Below are positions 1 to 7,689 of a stretch of 64,000 bases of DNA, piece by piece (the stretch's first letter is position 1; every line of letters begins with the position of its first letter). The stretch covers positions 62,001 through 126,000 of the forward strand of contig NZ_JRJU01000006.1 of the NCBI RefSeq assembly GCF_000787375.1, in the 5' to 3' direction. The notes under the pieces are model-generated. The model made no database searches, was not told the DNA's origin, and worked only from the letters and a program-made list of their open reading frames with translations. The translations under genes and the position numbers were made by a program. The DNA is from Halalkalibacter okhensis. Its GTDB lineage: Bacteria > Bacillota > Bacilli > Bacillales > Bacillaceae_D.

Positions 1-497
1 CTACCAGTTGGCCCAACATGAACAATATATTCACCAAATGCTTTCATCACTGGTAGAGCTCGTTCGTAAGCGTCTTCTTCTCCACCACACATAATGGTTA
101 ATGTCCCTGCAGAGGCACCCATCGGCCCCCCACTAACAGGTGCGTCAATAAAAGAAGCTCCTTTTTCAGCTAATAGATTAGCTACATGTTCATTTGTTTC
201 ACGATTCACCGTGGAATGGTCTATAACAATTTTGCCTTCTTTGGCTCCCGCAATTAATCCGTTTTCACCTTCATATACATCAATAATTGTCTGAGGTACC
301 GGTAAACATGTCATGACCATATCGACTTGCTCCATCAATTCTTTTGGAGTAGCTAGTTCTTTTGCACCAAACGCTACAGCACGATCGATTGGTCCCCTGC
401 TGCGTCCTACTACATAAGTTTCGTACCCCGAATCAATCAAATGTTTCGTCATTGGTAACCCCATTGTTCCTAATCCGATAAAGCCTACTTTTCTCAT
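1..497 (-). CDS. NAD(P)-dependent beta-hydroxyacid dehydrogenase (3-hydroxyisobutyrate dehydrogenase family), partial
   Basis: Only the N-terminal 165 residues are in the window; the gene runs off the left edge. The start ATG at 497 gives a protein opening MRKVGFIGLGTMGLPM, the Rossmann dinucleotide-binding motif (GxGxMGxxM) of this family. Further on, DAPVSGGPMGASAGTL is the family substrate-binding signature. Members oxidise 3-hydroxyisobutyrate or reduce tartronate semialdehyde in the cytoplasm, and the exact substrate cannot be told from this fragment. The start lies only 3 bp after the stop of the upstream inositol monophosphatase gene, so the two are probably co-transcribed. The family usually has about 290 residues, so roughly 40 percent is missing here because of the window edge, not because the gene is broken. 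Confidence 0.85.
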   Translation of the reverse strand, partial: MRKVGFIGLGTMGLPMTKHLIDSGYETYVVGRSRGPIDRAVAFGAKELATPKELMEQVDMVMTCLPVPQTIIDVYEGENGLIAGAKEGKIVIDHSTVNRETNEHVANLLAEKGASFIDAPVSGGPMGASAGTLTIMCGGEEDAYERALPVMKAFGEYIVHVGPTG

Positions 498-500
498 CAC

Positions 501-1301
501 TTATAACTCCTCTCCAACATAAGAAGAAACCATTTCTTTATGTAAACTTGGCTTTCCAACAATAACGGTACTCTTTTGCAAGTAATCTAAATGTTCTCCT
601 CTAAAGGTAGAAGCCTTGCAACCAACCTCTTCTAATAGAACGATCCCTGCTGCATAATCCCAAGGAGAAAGATTTACACTTATATATCCATCTAATCGAT
701 CTGCAGCGACATAAGCAATTTCAAGAGCAGCAGAACCATAAGATCGAATACTTCTCACATCACGTACGAGCGCTTTCAAAGGATTTTTATATGGATTTTT
801 CTCTTGTACTAACCATTTCGCATTTAATCCAATAATGGATTCATGTAAAGGGCGTTCCTTAACAGGTACAAGCTCTTCATTATTCACATAAGCACCATGG
901 CCTCGTATAGCATGAAATAATTCATCATTCATGACATCATAAATAAGACCAACCATTCCGACCCCATCATGATAGACAGCGACTGAGATGGCAAAATTAT
1001 ATTTTTGATGAACAAAATTCATTGTCCCATCAATCGGGTCAATAATCCAAACCGTTCCATCTAACGAATTAAGTTCTTCTGCAATTCCTTCTTCACCCAA
1101 AAAGTGGTGCTCGGGATAAGTTTGATCAATCTTATGATAAAAGAATGATTCAATTGCTCTGTCAACCTCAGTAACTAAATCATCCGGATTAGACTTGGCT
1201 TCTATATGAATTGGGTTGGCTAGTGATTGTTTAATCAAGCCAGCAGCTTCATATGTCCATGCTTTAGCAACCTTTTCAAGTTCTAACCAGTCGACTGACA
1301 T
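501..1301 (-). CDS. suhB: inositol monophosphatase family protein (YktC/SuhB)
   Basis: A 266-residue member of the Mg2+-dependent, Li+-sensitive phosphatase family that hydrolyses inositol-1-phosphate and related sugar phosphates. Visible metal-site motifs are GEEG near residue 70, WIIDPIDGTMNF near 85-96 (canonical DPxDGTxNF) and SPWDYAAG near 212, the second metal motif. The ATG at 1301 has a GGAGG ribosome site 8 bases upstream. Its place beside YkzI-like and yktB genes matches the B. subtilis yktC neighbourhood. Overlap in specificity with fructose-1,6-bisphosphatase or PAP phosphatase activity cannot be excluded from sequence. Confidence 0.9.
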   Translation of the reverse strand: MSVDWLELEKVAKAWTYEAAGLIKQSLANPIHIEAKSNPDDLVTEVDRAIESFFYHKIDQTYPEHHFLGEEGIAEELNSLDGTVWIIDPIDGTMNFVHQKYNFAISVAVYHDGVGMVGLIYDVMNDELFHAIRGHGAYVNNEELVPVKERPLHESIIGLNAKWLVQEKNPYKNPLKALVRDVRSIRSYGSAALEIAYVAADRLDGYISVNLSPWDYAAGIVLLEEVGCKASTFRGEHLDYLQKSTVIVGKPSLHKEMVSSYVGEEL

Positions 1302-1391
1302 CTACATGACCTCCTAAATGGTACTTCACTTTTCATTTCCATTATGACATACATTTTCCAAATAGAAAAATCGTAACTCTTCTTTAAATGC

Positions 1392-1429
1392 AAAAAAAGA
1401 GAGTAGCTTATTCATTTACAAAGCCACTC
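1392..1429 (-). terminator. terminator after the YkzI-like gene
   Basis: On the minus strand an imperfect 9-bp stem (gagtggctt/aagctactc) is followed by seven T. It lies just after the stop of the 62-residue gene and before the phosphatase gene, so transcripts may end or be attenuated here. Confidence 0.6.
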
Positions 1430-1448
1430 CCAAGTAATTTTACGCTTA

Positions 1449-1637
1449 CTATACTTCCAACAATATAAGTTCTTGGCGTAATTGTTCAAGTCGTTGTTTC
1501 GTTTGTTTAATTGTAAGTAAATCTTCATTGAGTAAAGCATCATGAAGAGTCGCTAGCTCATAATCAATTTCAAGTCGCAATACCGGAATTCTCATTTCAC
1601 CATCTTCACGAATAAAAGCTTGCACAACTTGTTCCAT
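1449..1637 (-). CDS. ykzI: small YkzI-like protein
   Basis: A 62-residue protein rich in Leu, Glu and Gln, with heptad-like spacing over its second half (residues 30-60), which suggests an alpha-helical coiled coil. There is no signal peptide or membrane segment. The symbol rests on position: in B. subtilis a protein of about this size, ykzI, lies between yktB and yktC, as here. The function is unknown. An AGAGGAG ribosome site precedes the ATG, a little far upstream. Transcription diverges from yktB across a 238-bp AT-rich region that holds no other gene I can see. Confidence 0.6.
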   Translation of the reverse strand: MEQVVQAFIREDGEMRIPVLRLEIDYELATLHDALLNEDLLTIKQTKQRLEQLRQELILLEV

Positions 1638-1875
1638 ACGGCTTCACTCCTCTTTATTTACTTAAAATTCTTGCTTCTTATTAAAACTAAATTTTCTGTT
1701 ATTTAAATTAATTATATTATAGCACATTTACATGTAGAAGAGAATGTAAATTACAAAAAGAATAAAATCTTATTACAGTACTGCTTTTTGACTTTGCTAA
1801 TAACTGCATATCATTCGAGTTTATTAGCTAAGATATGATAAAATACATATATAAATGATAAAGTGAGGTAAAGTT

Positions 1876-2505
1876 ATGAGTTTAAAAGGATTTACAAAGT
1901 CAGATTTTGACGTTTTTCATATCGACGGGCTTGAAGCTAGAATGGAGGCAATTCAGTCACAAATTCAACCAAAGTTTAAAGCTTTTGGCGATATTTTAGC
2001 TGATGAACTCGCTGTGCTTTTAGGAAATGAGATGTATCTTCACATTGCCAAGCATGCTAGACGAAAAGTTAATCCACCGAACGATACGTGGATGGCGATT
2101 GCTCATGATAAGCGTGGCTATAAGAAACATCCACATTTTCAATTAGGTTTATTTGATGACCACCTTTTTATTTGGTTTGCACTTATTTATGAAGCACCTA
2201 ATAAAAAAGCTATCGCAGAAAGTTTGATGACGAATAGCCATTTAATTATGGATCTGCCAGAAGACTATGTCATTTCATTAGATCACATGAAAAAGGACGC
2301 AACAACCATTGGTGAAAAAAATGAAAGTGATGTTATAACTGATTTAGAAAGGTTACGCGACGTAAAGAAGGCGGAATATTTGGTAGGCCGTCACCTTCAG
2401 CCCGAACAATCACTCGTCCAAGACGGACAGGCATTGTTGACCTTTACGAAAGAAACATATGAACAACTCCTCCCGATTTATCAACTAGCAATGTCACAAT
2501 CATAA
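1876..2505 (+). CDS. yktB: DUF1054 / UPF0637 family protein YktB
   Basis: A 209-residue cytoplasmic protein of the UPF0637 (DUF1054) family, recognised by its opening (MSLKGFTKSDFDVFHIDGLE), the central HARRKVNPPNDTW region and the HPHFQLGLFDDH segment. Length matches B. subtilis YktB. Its biochemical role is not established. A GAGGT ribosome site sits 6-7 bases before the ATG. It is transcribed alone, towards yktA, and ends at a bidirectional terminator shared with that gene. Synteny with ykzI, yktA and speA supports orthology. Confidence 0.88.
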   Translation: MSLKGFTKSDFDVFHIDGLEARMEAIQSQIQPKFKAFGDILADELAVLLGNEMYLHIAKHARRKVNPPNDTWMAIAHDKRGYKKHPHFQLGLFDDHLFIWFALIYEAPNKKAIAESLMTNSHLIMDLPEDYVISLDHMKKDATTIGEKNESDVITDLERLRDVKKAEYLVGRHLQPEQSLVQDGQALLTFTKETYEQLLPIYQLAMSQS

Positions 2506-2510
2506 TTACA

Positions 2511-2547
2511 AAAATGGAAAGAGGGTGAATCACCCTCTTTCCATTTT
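2511..2547. terminator. bidirectional terminator between yktB and yktA
   Basis: A near-perfect inverted repeat (aaaatggaaagagggtga and its complement) lies between the convergent genes. The stop codon and last residues of yktA lie inside the right arm, so the hairpin doubles as coding sequence. Confidence 0.85.
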
Positions 2548-2805
2548 AATTACCTTTTCATTTCCTTCACGAACTTTCTTTATAACCTGGAAACTAGAAA
2601 TGTTTAATTCTTCATCGTATTGTTTAAAAAGTTGCTTCTCTCCACTTTTACTTGGAACAATTTCTTTAAACCTCCGATATTCAGAAAGGAGTTTCTCTCT
2701 TTCGACTCCCTGTTTATATGCCTTCTCAACGGTCTCAAAAAATTGAATGACAGCTATCACTTCATCTGTCGTCCAGTCAAGTGAGATTGGTAGCTTTGAT
2801 TCCAC
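2530..2805 (-). CDS. yktA: UPF0223 family protein YktA
   Basis: A 91-residue cytoplasmic protein of the UPF0223 family, function unknown. It shows the family's helical character and its opening pattern ([18 protein letters not shown]). The start is a GTG at 2805, chosen because a strong AGGAGG site lies 7-8 bases upstream and no in-frame ATG is near. It begins 12 bp after the flavin oxidoreductase gene ends, so the two are likely one transcript. Its last codons form part of the shared terminator hairpin. Confidence 0.85.
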   Translation of the reverse strand: MESKLPISLDWTTDEVIAVIQFFETVEKAYKQGVEREKLLSEYRRFKEIVPSKSGEKQLFKQYDEELNISSFQVIKKVREGNEKVIKMERG

Positions 2806-2817
2806 TTGTTTCGCCTC

Positions 2818-3774
2818 CTAGAACATCCATTGGTTTCGAATAATGTTTGCTTCATTGATTATTTTCGTTATTAATTGAGAGACTGTCAACTCTTCATGTA
2901 TTCTACCCACCACTTGTCCTGCCCATCCAAACCCCTTATCTTCCTTCCCCCCATAGATATAGGACTTATTCGCTTCCCCACTAATATACTCTTTTAAAGC
3001 GTCGTAGGTCGGCTCTTTGTTCTCAATTTGAAGAATCTTATTTGTCCATTCATTCTTCAGAGCACGTCCTGGAGTACCCAATGAACGTTTAATTACGATT
3101 GTGTCATCCTCCGTAGCTGCAATAATGTTCCTTTTATAATTCGGATGTGCATGGACACATTCCTTTGTAACGATAAATCTAGTTCCCATTTCAATTCCTT
3201 CTGCTCCAAGGGCTAAAGCCGCCATCATTCCTCTACCATCTCCAATTCCACCTGAGGCTATAACAGGAATGGACACAGCGTCCACCACCTGAGGAACTAA
3301 CACGAAAGTTCCTGTATCTGATCTCCCTAAGTGTCCCCCTCCTTCTTGCCCAACAACCATTACAGCATCTGCCCCAAGCTCTTCCGCCTTTACTGCCTGA
3401 CGTCTCGATGCGACTAAAACCACTTTCTTAATCTTTGTATCTTTGAGTTTGTTTAATATCGGAGCAGGATTTCCTCCAGTCATTGTTATAACCGGAACAA
3501 ATTCGTCAATCGCAACGTCAAGCATAGGTTCAAAGCTTCGCCCATGTTGTCCGATGGCAAAATTCACACCAAATGGTTGATCTGTTCTCAGCCTCACGTT
3601 TCTAATCTCTTCTCGTAACGTTCGAGGTGACGAGAGTGACATCGCTGTAATTTGACCTAGCCCTCCCGCAGCCGAAACAGCTGATGCTAATTCAGAATAT
3701 GCCAAATAAGCAAGTCCTCCTTGAATTATTGGATAAGTAGTTCCAAGTAATTGTGTTACTCTATTTCCCCACAT
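2818..3774 (-). CDS. nitronate monooxygenase / FMN-dependent 2-nitropropane dioxygenase family
   Basis: A 318-residue TIM-barrel flavoprotein. The N-terminus (PIIQGGLAYLAYSELASAVS) and the phosphate-binding stretch with IPVIASGGIGDGRGM near residues 170-186 are typical of the NPD/FabK-like family. GQEGGGHLGRSD near 142 corresponds to the family GxExGGH catalytic-loop motif. Members oxidise alkyl nitronates or act as enoyl-ACP reductase (FabK), and I cannot separate the two firmly. It has an optimal GGAGG site 7 bases before its ATG. It sits between yktA and speA, where B. subtilis has no such gene as far as I recall, so it may be a lineage-specific insertion. Confidence 0.8.
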   Translation of the reverse strand: MWGNRVTQLLGTTYPIIQGGLAYLAYSELASAVSAAGGLGQITAMSLSSPRTLREEIRNVRLRTDQPFGVNFAIGQHGRSFEPMLDVAIDEFVPVITMTGGNPAPILNKLKDTKIKKVVLVASRRQAVKAEELGADAVMVVGQEGGGHLGRSDTGTFVLVPQVVDAVSIPVIASGGIGDGRGMMAALALGAEGIEMGTRFIVTKECVHAHPNYKRNIIAATEDDTIVIKRSLGTPGRALKNEWTNKILQIENKEPTYDALKEYISGEANKSYIYGGKEDKGFGWAGQVVGRIHEELTVSQLITKIINEANIIRNQWMF

Positions 3775-3910
3775 CGAAAACCCTCCCCTTCCTGAATTGA
3801 CAAAATCGTACCATATAAGTAAGAAGAAAAATGTCGAATTATTATTTCATTGTATGTATTGAATCTTTGCATTCCCTCGCATTTTTGATATACTCAAATT
3901 TGTTTTATAA

Positions 3911-3944
3911 GTTCGCAAAAACGGATGTTCACCTTTTTGTGAGC
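3911..3944 (+). promoter_or_regulatory. leader hairpin upstream of speA
   Basis: An 11-bp stem (gttcgcaaaaa with tttttgtgagc, G-U pairs included) is followed by TTTT, about 50 bp before the speA start. It looks like a weak terminator in the leader and could be an attenuator. No mechanism can be read from the sequence. Confidence 0.4.
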
Positions 3945-3992
3945 TTTTAGGCAACTAGTTTTTAGTTTATAAAGAAAAATGAGGTGAACCTG

Positions 3993-5468
3993 TTGTCAAG
4001 ACAACATCTTACTCCGTTGTTCACCGGTGTTCGTAATCACGCCGAAAAACAACCCATTCAATTTCATATCCCTGGACACAAACAAGGAAAAGGCATGGAT
4101 CCTGAATTCAGACAGTTCATTGGAGAAAATGCCCTTTCAATTGATTTGATAAATATTGAACCTTTGGATGACCTTCATCATCCTCACGGCATTATTAAAG
4201 AAGCTCAAGAGTTGGCTGCCGAAGCCTTTGGAGCAGATCATACCTTTTTTTCTGTTCAAGGGACAAGCGGTGCCATTATGACCATGATTATGTCTGTCTG
4301 TGGACCAGGAGACAAAATTATTGTTCCTCGAAATGTGCATAAGTCTATTATGTCTGCCATAATTTTTTCTGGAGCTACTCCTATTTTTATTCACCCTGAG
4401 ATCGATCCTTTACTTGGAATATCTCACGGTATTACTACTGACTCAGTTGAAAAAGCATTGGACTCACATCCTGATGCAAAAGGACTTCTTGTAATCAACC
4501 CCACTTATTTTGGGATTGCCGGCAATTTAAAAAAAATTGTGGAAATTGCTCACTCTTATGATGTTCCTGTTCTCGTTGATGAGGCTCACGGTGTTCATAT
4601 TCATTTTCATAATAAGTTACCAATGTCTGCCATGCAAGCTGGAGCTGACATGGCAGCCACTAGTGTTCACAAACTAGGCGGGTCGATGACTCAAAGCTCT
4701 ATACTAAATGTAAAAGAGGGCCTTGTATCACCAAACCGTGTTCAATCTATCATTAGCATGTTGACAACAACTTCAACTTCCTATTTATTACTAGCTTCAT
4801 TAGACGTTGCCAGAAAACAGCTTGCAACAAAAGGGGAACAATTGATTTCTGAAGTGATCACTTTAGCAGAAACAGCAAGAAGCCGCATAAATAACATAGA
4901 TGGTTTAGCATGTGTAGGTGACGAAATTTTAGGGACAAAAGCCACTTTTGATATTGATCCTACAAAATTGCTAATTAGTGTAAGGGATTTAGGCATTAGT
5001 GGTCATGAAGTGGAAATGTGGCTCCGGGATCATCATTCTATTGAAGTGGAAATGTCTGATTTGTACAATATTCTTTGTATCGTTACATTAGGGGATACAC
5101 AAGAAAAAATGAATATTTTAATTGATGCCCTATCACAACTTGCATCTACAAAAACGATTAATACTCAATCTAATCAAACATCATCTGTTTATGTTCCGAA
5201 CATCCCTACTTTGGCGCTCTCACCTCGAGATGCTTTTTATGCTGAAACAGAGGTTGTTCCTTTTCACGAATCATCCGGTAGAATTATTGCTGAATTTATA
5301 ATGGTTTATCCACCTGGAATCCCTATTCTTATTCCAGGAGAGATTGTCACAGAAGAAAATCTTTCCTATATTGAAGAAAATCTAAAAAACGGTTTACCTG
5401 TACAAGGACCAGAGGATGGAACATTTCAAACATTGCGGGTTATTAAAGAACATAGAGCAATACAATAG
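3993..5468 (+). CDS. speA: Orn/Lys/Arg decarboxylase, probably arginine decarboxylase
   Basis: A 491-residue PLP-dependent decarboxylase of the fold-type I family. B. subtilis SpeA converts arginine to agmatine, the first step of polyamine synthesis. The N-terminus (MSRQHLTPLFTGV) and QFHIPGHKQGKGMDPEFR match the SpeA pattern. The Schiff-base lysine is in ATSVHKLGG, and VDEAHG is the PLP-ring aspartate region. The start is taken as the TTG at 3993, with AGGTGA five bases upstream; the longer GTG start at 3984 lies inside that ribosome site. It is followed by a hairpin terminator and then by the SR1 locus, as in B. subtilis. Lysine decarboxylase specificity cannot be strictly excluded. Confidence 0.88.
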   Translation: MSRQHLTPLFTGVRNHAEKQPIQFHIPGHKQGKGMDPEFRQFIGENALSIDLINIEPLDDLHHPHGIIKEAQELAAEAFGADHTFFSVQGTSGAIMTMIMSVCGPGDKIIVPRNVHKSIMSAIIFSGATPIFIHPEIDPLLGISHGITTDSVEKALDSHPDAKGLLVINPTYFGIAGNLKKIVEIAHSYDVPVLVDEAHGVHIHFHNKLPMSAMQAGADMAATSVHKLGGSMTQSSILNVKEGLVSPNRVQSIISMLTTTSTSYLLLASLDVARKQLATKGEQLISEVITLAETARSRINNIDGLACVGDEILGTKATFDIDPTKLLISVRDLGISGHEVEMWLRDHHSIEVEMSDLYNILCIVTLGDTQEKMNILIDALSQLASTKTINTQSNQTSSVYVPNIPTLALSPRDAFYAETEVVPFHESSGRIIAEFIMVYPPGIPILIPGEIVTEENLSYIEENLKNGLPVQGPEDGTFQTLRVIKEHRAIQ

Positions 5469-5472
5469 AAAT

Positions 5473-5522
5473 AGACCCCTAAAAAAGGTACGACTTTCAC
5501 CTTTTTCAATGGGTGGTCTTTT
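5473..5522 (+). repeat. hairpin element D (dispersed repeat family), speA terminator
   Basis: A bulged stem AGACC...AAAAAAGGT / ACCTTTTT...GGTCT followed by TTTT sits right after speA. The loop ACGACTTTC closely matches the loops of hairpins at about 31.18 and 45.55 kb, so this is read as a member of a dispersed family as well as the speA terminator. Confidence 0.65.
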
Positions 5523-5558
5523 CTAATGATTGAATATCTCCACAGATTTATATTCTAA

Positions 5559-5787
5559 GAAAAAGAAGAAGGACTTCCGAAAATGGATGCCCTTCTTCTT
5601 TTTATCATCATTTTTTTTGTTCGGCCGGTTTACAATGCGTACAACCATTTCCCTTTGCATAAAGCTTTGTGACTTTTTCACCTTCAAACACATCGATCGT
5701 CTTGTTACATGATTGGCAAATGATAATCCCCATTTGAGTCATCCCCTTTATGCATTTTAGTATTTTGGAAGCGGTTTTATTACCCTT
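5559..5787 (-). ncRNA. sr1: SR1-like dual-function regulatory RNA
   Basis: The predicted transcript of about 229 nt runs from a clear promoter (-35 TTGACG, 17-nt spacer, -10 TATTAT on the minus strand) to a strong terminator (an AAGAAGAAGG / CCTTCTTCTT stem followed by five T). It contains the SR1P reading frame. In B. subtilis SR1 (205 nt) lies between speA and pdhD, is repressed by CcpN and CcpA, base-pairs with ahrC mRNA and encodes a small peptide. Position, size and encoded peptide all agree here. Both ends are inferred. Confidence 0.8.
5608..5733 (-). CDS. sr1P: SR1P, small GapA-binding peptide
   Basis: A 41-residue peptide starting MGIIICQSCNKTIDVFEGEK, with two CxxC pairs (CQSC near residue 6, CTHC near 32). 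In B. subtilis SR1P is 39 residues and binds glyceraldehyde-3-phosphate dehydrogenase GapA, which then promotes RNase J1 activity. The ATG at 5733 is chosen because the AAGGGG ribosome site lies 9 bases upstream; the in-frame ATG at 5742 directly abuts that site, and longer frames have none. The paired cysteines suggest metal binding, which is inference. RNase J1, a partner in the published model, is also encoded in this window. Confidence 0.85.
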   Translation of the reverse strand: MGIIICQSCNKTIDVFEGEKVTKLYAKGNGCTHCKPAEQKK

Positions 5788-5822
5788 AATGACATAATAA
5801 TACACACTAATGGTTACGTCAA
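5765..5822 (-). promoter_or_regulatory. SR1 promoter with candidate CcpA cre site
   Basis: On the minus strand -35 TTGACG (5817-5822) and -10 TATTAT (5794-5799) have 17-nt spacing. Immediately downstream, TTGGAAGCGGTTTTAT (5765-5780 on the plus strand) matches the cre consensus WTGNAANCGNWWNCAW with one mismatch. A bound CcpA there would block early transcription. Confidence 0.7.
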
Positions 5823-5863
5823 TCATTAATTGTATGACATAATTATTTTTTTAAAAATAAAAA

Positions 5864-5905
5864 GAGAATACTTTTTAAGGTGATTTGCACCTTTTAAGTA
5901 TCCTC
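5864..5905 (-). terminator. terminator after the GAF-like gene
   Basis: A long stem (GAATACTTTTTAAGGTG with its near-complement) and T-rich tail on the minus strand lie just after the stop of the GAF-like gene. Confidence 0.75.
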
Positions 5906-5913
5906 TACAACTT

Positions 5914-6363
5914 TTAATAAGTATGTGGGTAAAACGTCTCATGCTGTACTTCAATAAAGCGCCCTACCTCTTTTATGAAAATAAAATCATCGTCAGATAC
6001 AACATAAGAATCCAACGAAATATAAAACACCATGACCCCAAGTAGATGGTGTGATTTATAAAATGGCAAATAAATAATTTGCATATCTTTTTCAATTTGA
6101 AACAACAAATCTCCTTTTATTGCCACTTCACTAAGTATCCCCTCACCAAATGGCATCGTTTGATCTACGTAACATGGTCCAGCACAAACTTTCATGACAA
6201 AATCGCGATCTGTGGCCACAAAGATCGAAACAGAGGAACGATCATCCATAATAGTAGCAAACTTTCTCGTAATACCAATATAGAAACTAGATAATGTTTG
6301 AACTTGTTCACGCACAAGGCCAATTTCTAGGCGTAACTCATCAAGAAAATAGGACTTATCCAT
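5914..6363 (-). CDS. small GAF-like domain protein
   Basis: A 149-residue soluble protein. Predicted alternation of strands, with the pattern MPFGEGILSEVAIKGD, IIYLPFYKSHHLLGVMVFY and a closing amphipathic helix, looks like a single GAF domain with a short N-terminal helix. No output domain is attached. GAF domains sense small ligands or redox state; no ligand can be named. The start is the ATG at 6363, which has GGAGGT seven bases upstream; the longer frame starting at 6381 would place this ribosome site inside the gene. It is a single-gene unit with its own terminator. Confidence 0.55.
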   Translation of the reverse strand: MDKSYFLDELRLEIGLVREQVQTLSSFYIGITRKFATIMDDRSSVSIFVATDRDFVMKVCAGPCYVDQTMPFGEGILSEVAIKGDLLFQIEKDMQIIYLPFYKSHHLLGVMVFYISLDSYVVSDDDFIFIKEVGRFIEVQHETFYPHTY

Positions 6364-6466
6364 ATAAATACCTCCAACCAAACAAAATCAACTAACTTTT
6401 ATACTTAGCTTACCATAATTACGGATGTCGAAGGTTGGTTTGTTTAGGCAATTCTCGTCGACACAA

Positions 6467-7555
6467 TTAATCCCAAATTCTTTCTAATACTTCTAACACT
6501 TCTTCTTGAGATAAAGGTTTCCAAAACAGTTCACCATAGATCAAGAGGTCCTGATGCAAATGCAAGCCTGCTTCAAAGTCCCCAGCTACTCCATCACTTG
6601 TCCCTGAATTGCCAACATAGCCAATGATCGTATCAGCCGTTACACGATCCCCAACTTGTAAATCACTAGGAATCTCATGTAGATGAGCAAAGCGATTCAT
6701 CACACCGCCTTGATATTGAACCCAGACTTGTCTTCCTCTTAATCTGTCGAAGATATATTCAGGGGTAGCTTGAAGTTCGGCTGTATAAGCTAGATCTTGA
6801 TTTCTTATTTCTGACGACTCATATTCTACAAAGTCATGATCTGCTCTTACAACGATCCCCTCAGCCATCGCGTAAATGGGCGTCTCGGTTGTTATGCCGC
6901 CACCGCTGGCATGATCATACCAGTCGATCCCCTCATGGAATCCGTTACGGTAAGCTCTCGGAGCACCCGGTAGGTGGCTCGGAACTTTACTAACTTGAGC
7001 TCCTTTGATTGGTTTTTCTAGAAAAGATAAGTATTCAACCATTTCATCGACAGTCCAATCTTCAAATGTGAATGCTTCTGGAGGCCCACCTACTCTTTCA
7101 GCGGGACCGAACCAATCAAACGTAACTTGTTCATCATTAAAGACAACATTTGTATCGAGAGCTTGTCCAAGAAATTCCACTGGTAAATAAATCTCTTCAT
7201 TCCCGACTTCCCCTTCAACAATTAAGTAGATGTCCTCCGTTGGAATATACTCCCCATTTCTTTCTAAAACAGGAACTTCATCAATTAAATAATAAGAGTC
7301 CTCATTAATAGTTAATTGCAAAGTTCGGTGAATTTCATCAAATTCATAGCTACCACCAACAACCTCTAGTAAGTCATCTAGTAAAAATCTTGCTTCATTT
7401 TCTTTAATTTCAATCGCTACTGATTCTTGATACTCACTTTCAATCGGGGCTTCCGATTGAGATGTTTCTTTGTCCGTGTTATTTTGCCCGACCTGACAAC
7501 CGGATATCAGGTATAAAACAAATAGTACGGAAAATATCTTCTTAGCTGCTTTCAT
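6467..7555 (-). CDS. M23 family metallopeptidase lipoprotein
   Basis: A 362-residue secreted lipoprotein. The N-terminal signal peptide ends in the lipobox LISGC. An acidic linker follows, then residues about 50-150 resemble the copper-amine-oxidase N-terminal-like domain found in many Bacillus cell-wall proteins. From about 195 comes an M23 (LytM) endopeptidase domain with the zinc motifs HxxxD in FHEGID and HxH in GLHLH. The enzyme probably cleaves peptide cross-links of peptidoglycan at the outer face of the membrane. The start ATG at 7555 has GGAAAGGTG about 6 bases upstream, whereas the longer start is inside that site. Confidence 0.82.
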   Translation of the reverse strand: MKAAKKIFSVLFVLYLISGCQVGQNNTDKETSQSEAPIESEYQESVAIEIKENEARFLLDDLLEVVGGSYEFDEIHRTLQLTINEDSYYLIDEVPVLERNGEYIPTEDIYLIVEGEVGNEEIYLPVEFLGQALDTNVVFNDEQVTFDWFGPAERVGGPPEAFTFEDWTVDEMVEYLSFLEKPIKGAQVSKVPSHLPGAPRAYRNGFHEGIDWYDHASGGGITTETPIYAMAEGIVVRADHDFVEYESSEIRNQDLAYTAELQATPEYIFDRLRGRQVWVQYQGGVMNRFAHLHEIPSDLQVGDRVTADTIIGYVGNSGTSDGVAGDFEAGLHLHQDLLIYGELFWKPLSQEEVLEVLERIWD

Positions 7556-7645
7556 ATAGTACACCTTTCCTTGTATGTATAATTCGTCACATATCGACTA
7601 TTTTACCCTTTGTTTACTACCGTTGACAAGGTGATAAAAGAAGCA

Positions 7646-7684
7646 AAAAAAAAAAACGAATTAGCTTTCTTCACTAATTCGTTA
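7646..7684 (-). terminator. terminator after the deacetylase gene
   Basis: A perfect 10-bp stem (AACGAATTAG / CTAATTCGTT) is followed by a run of about twelve T on the minus strand. Confidence 0.85.
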
Positions 7685-7689
7685 CACCA

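Noticed and set aside
5608-5826. 72-residue version of the SR1P frame
   Set aside because: The extension covers the promoter and ribosome site; the SR1P-like start at 5733 has correct spacing.
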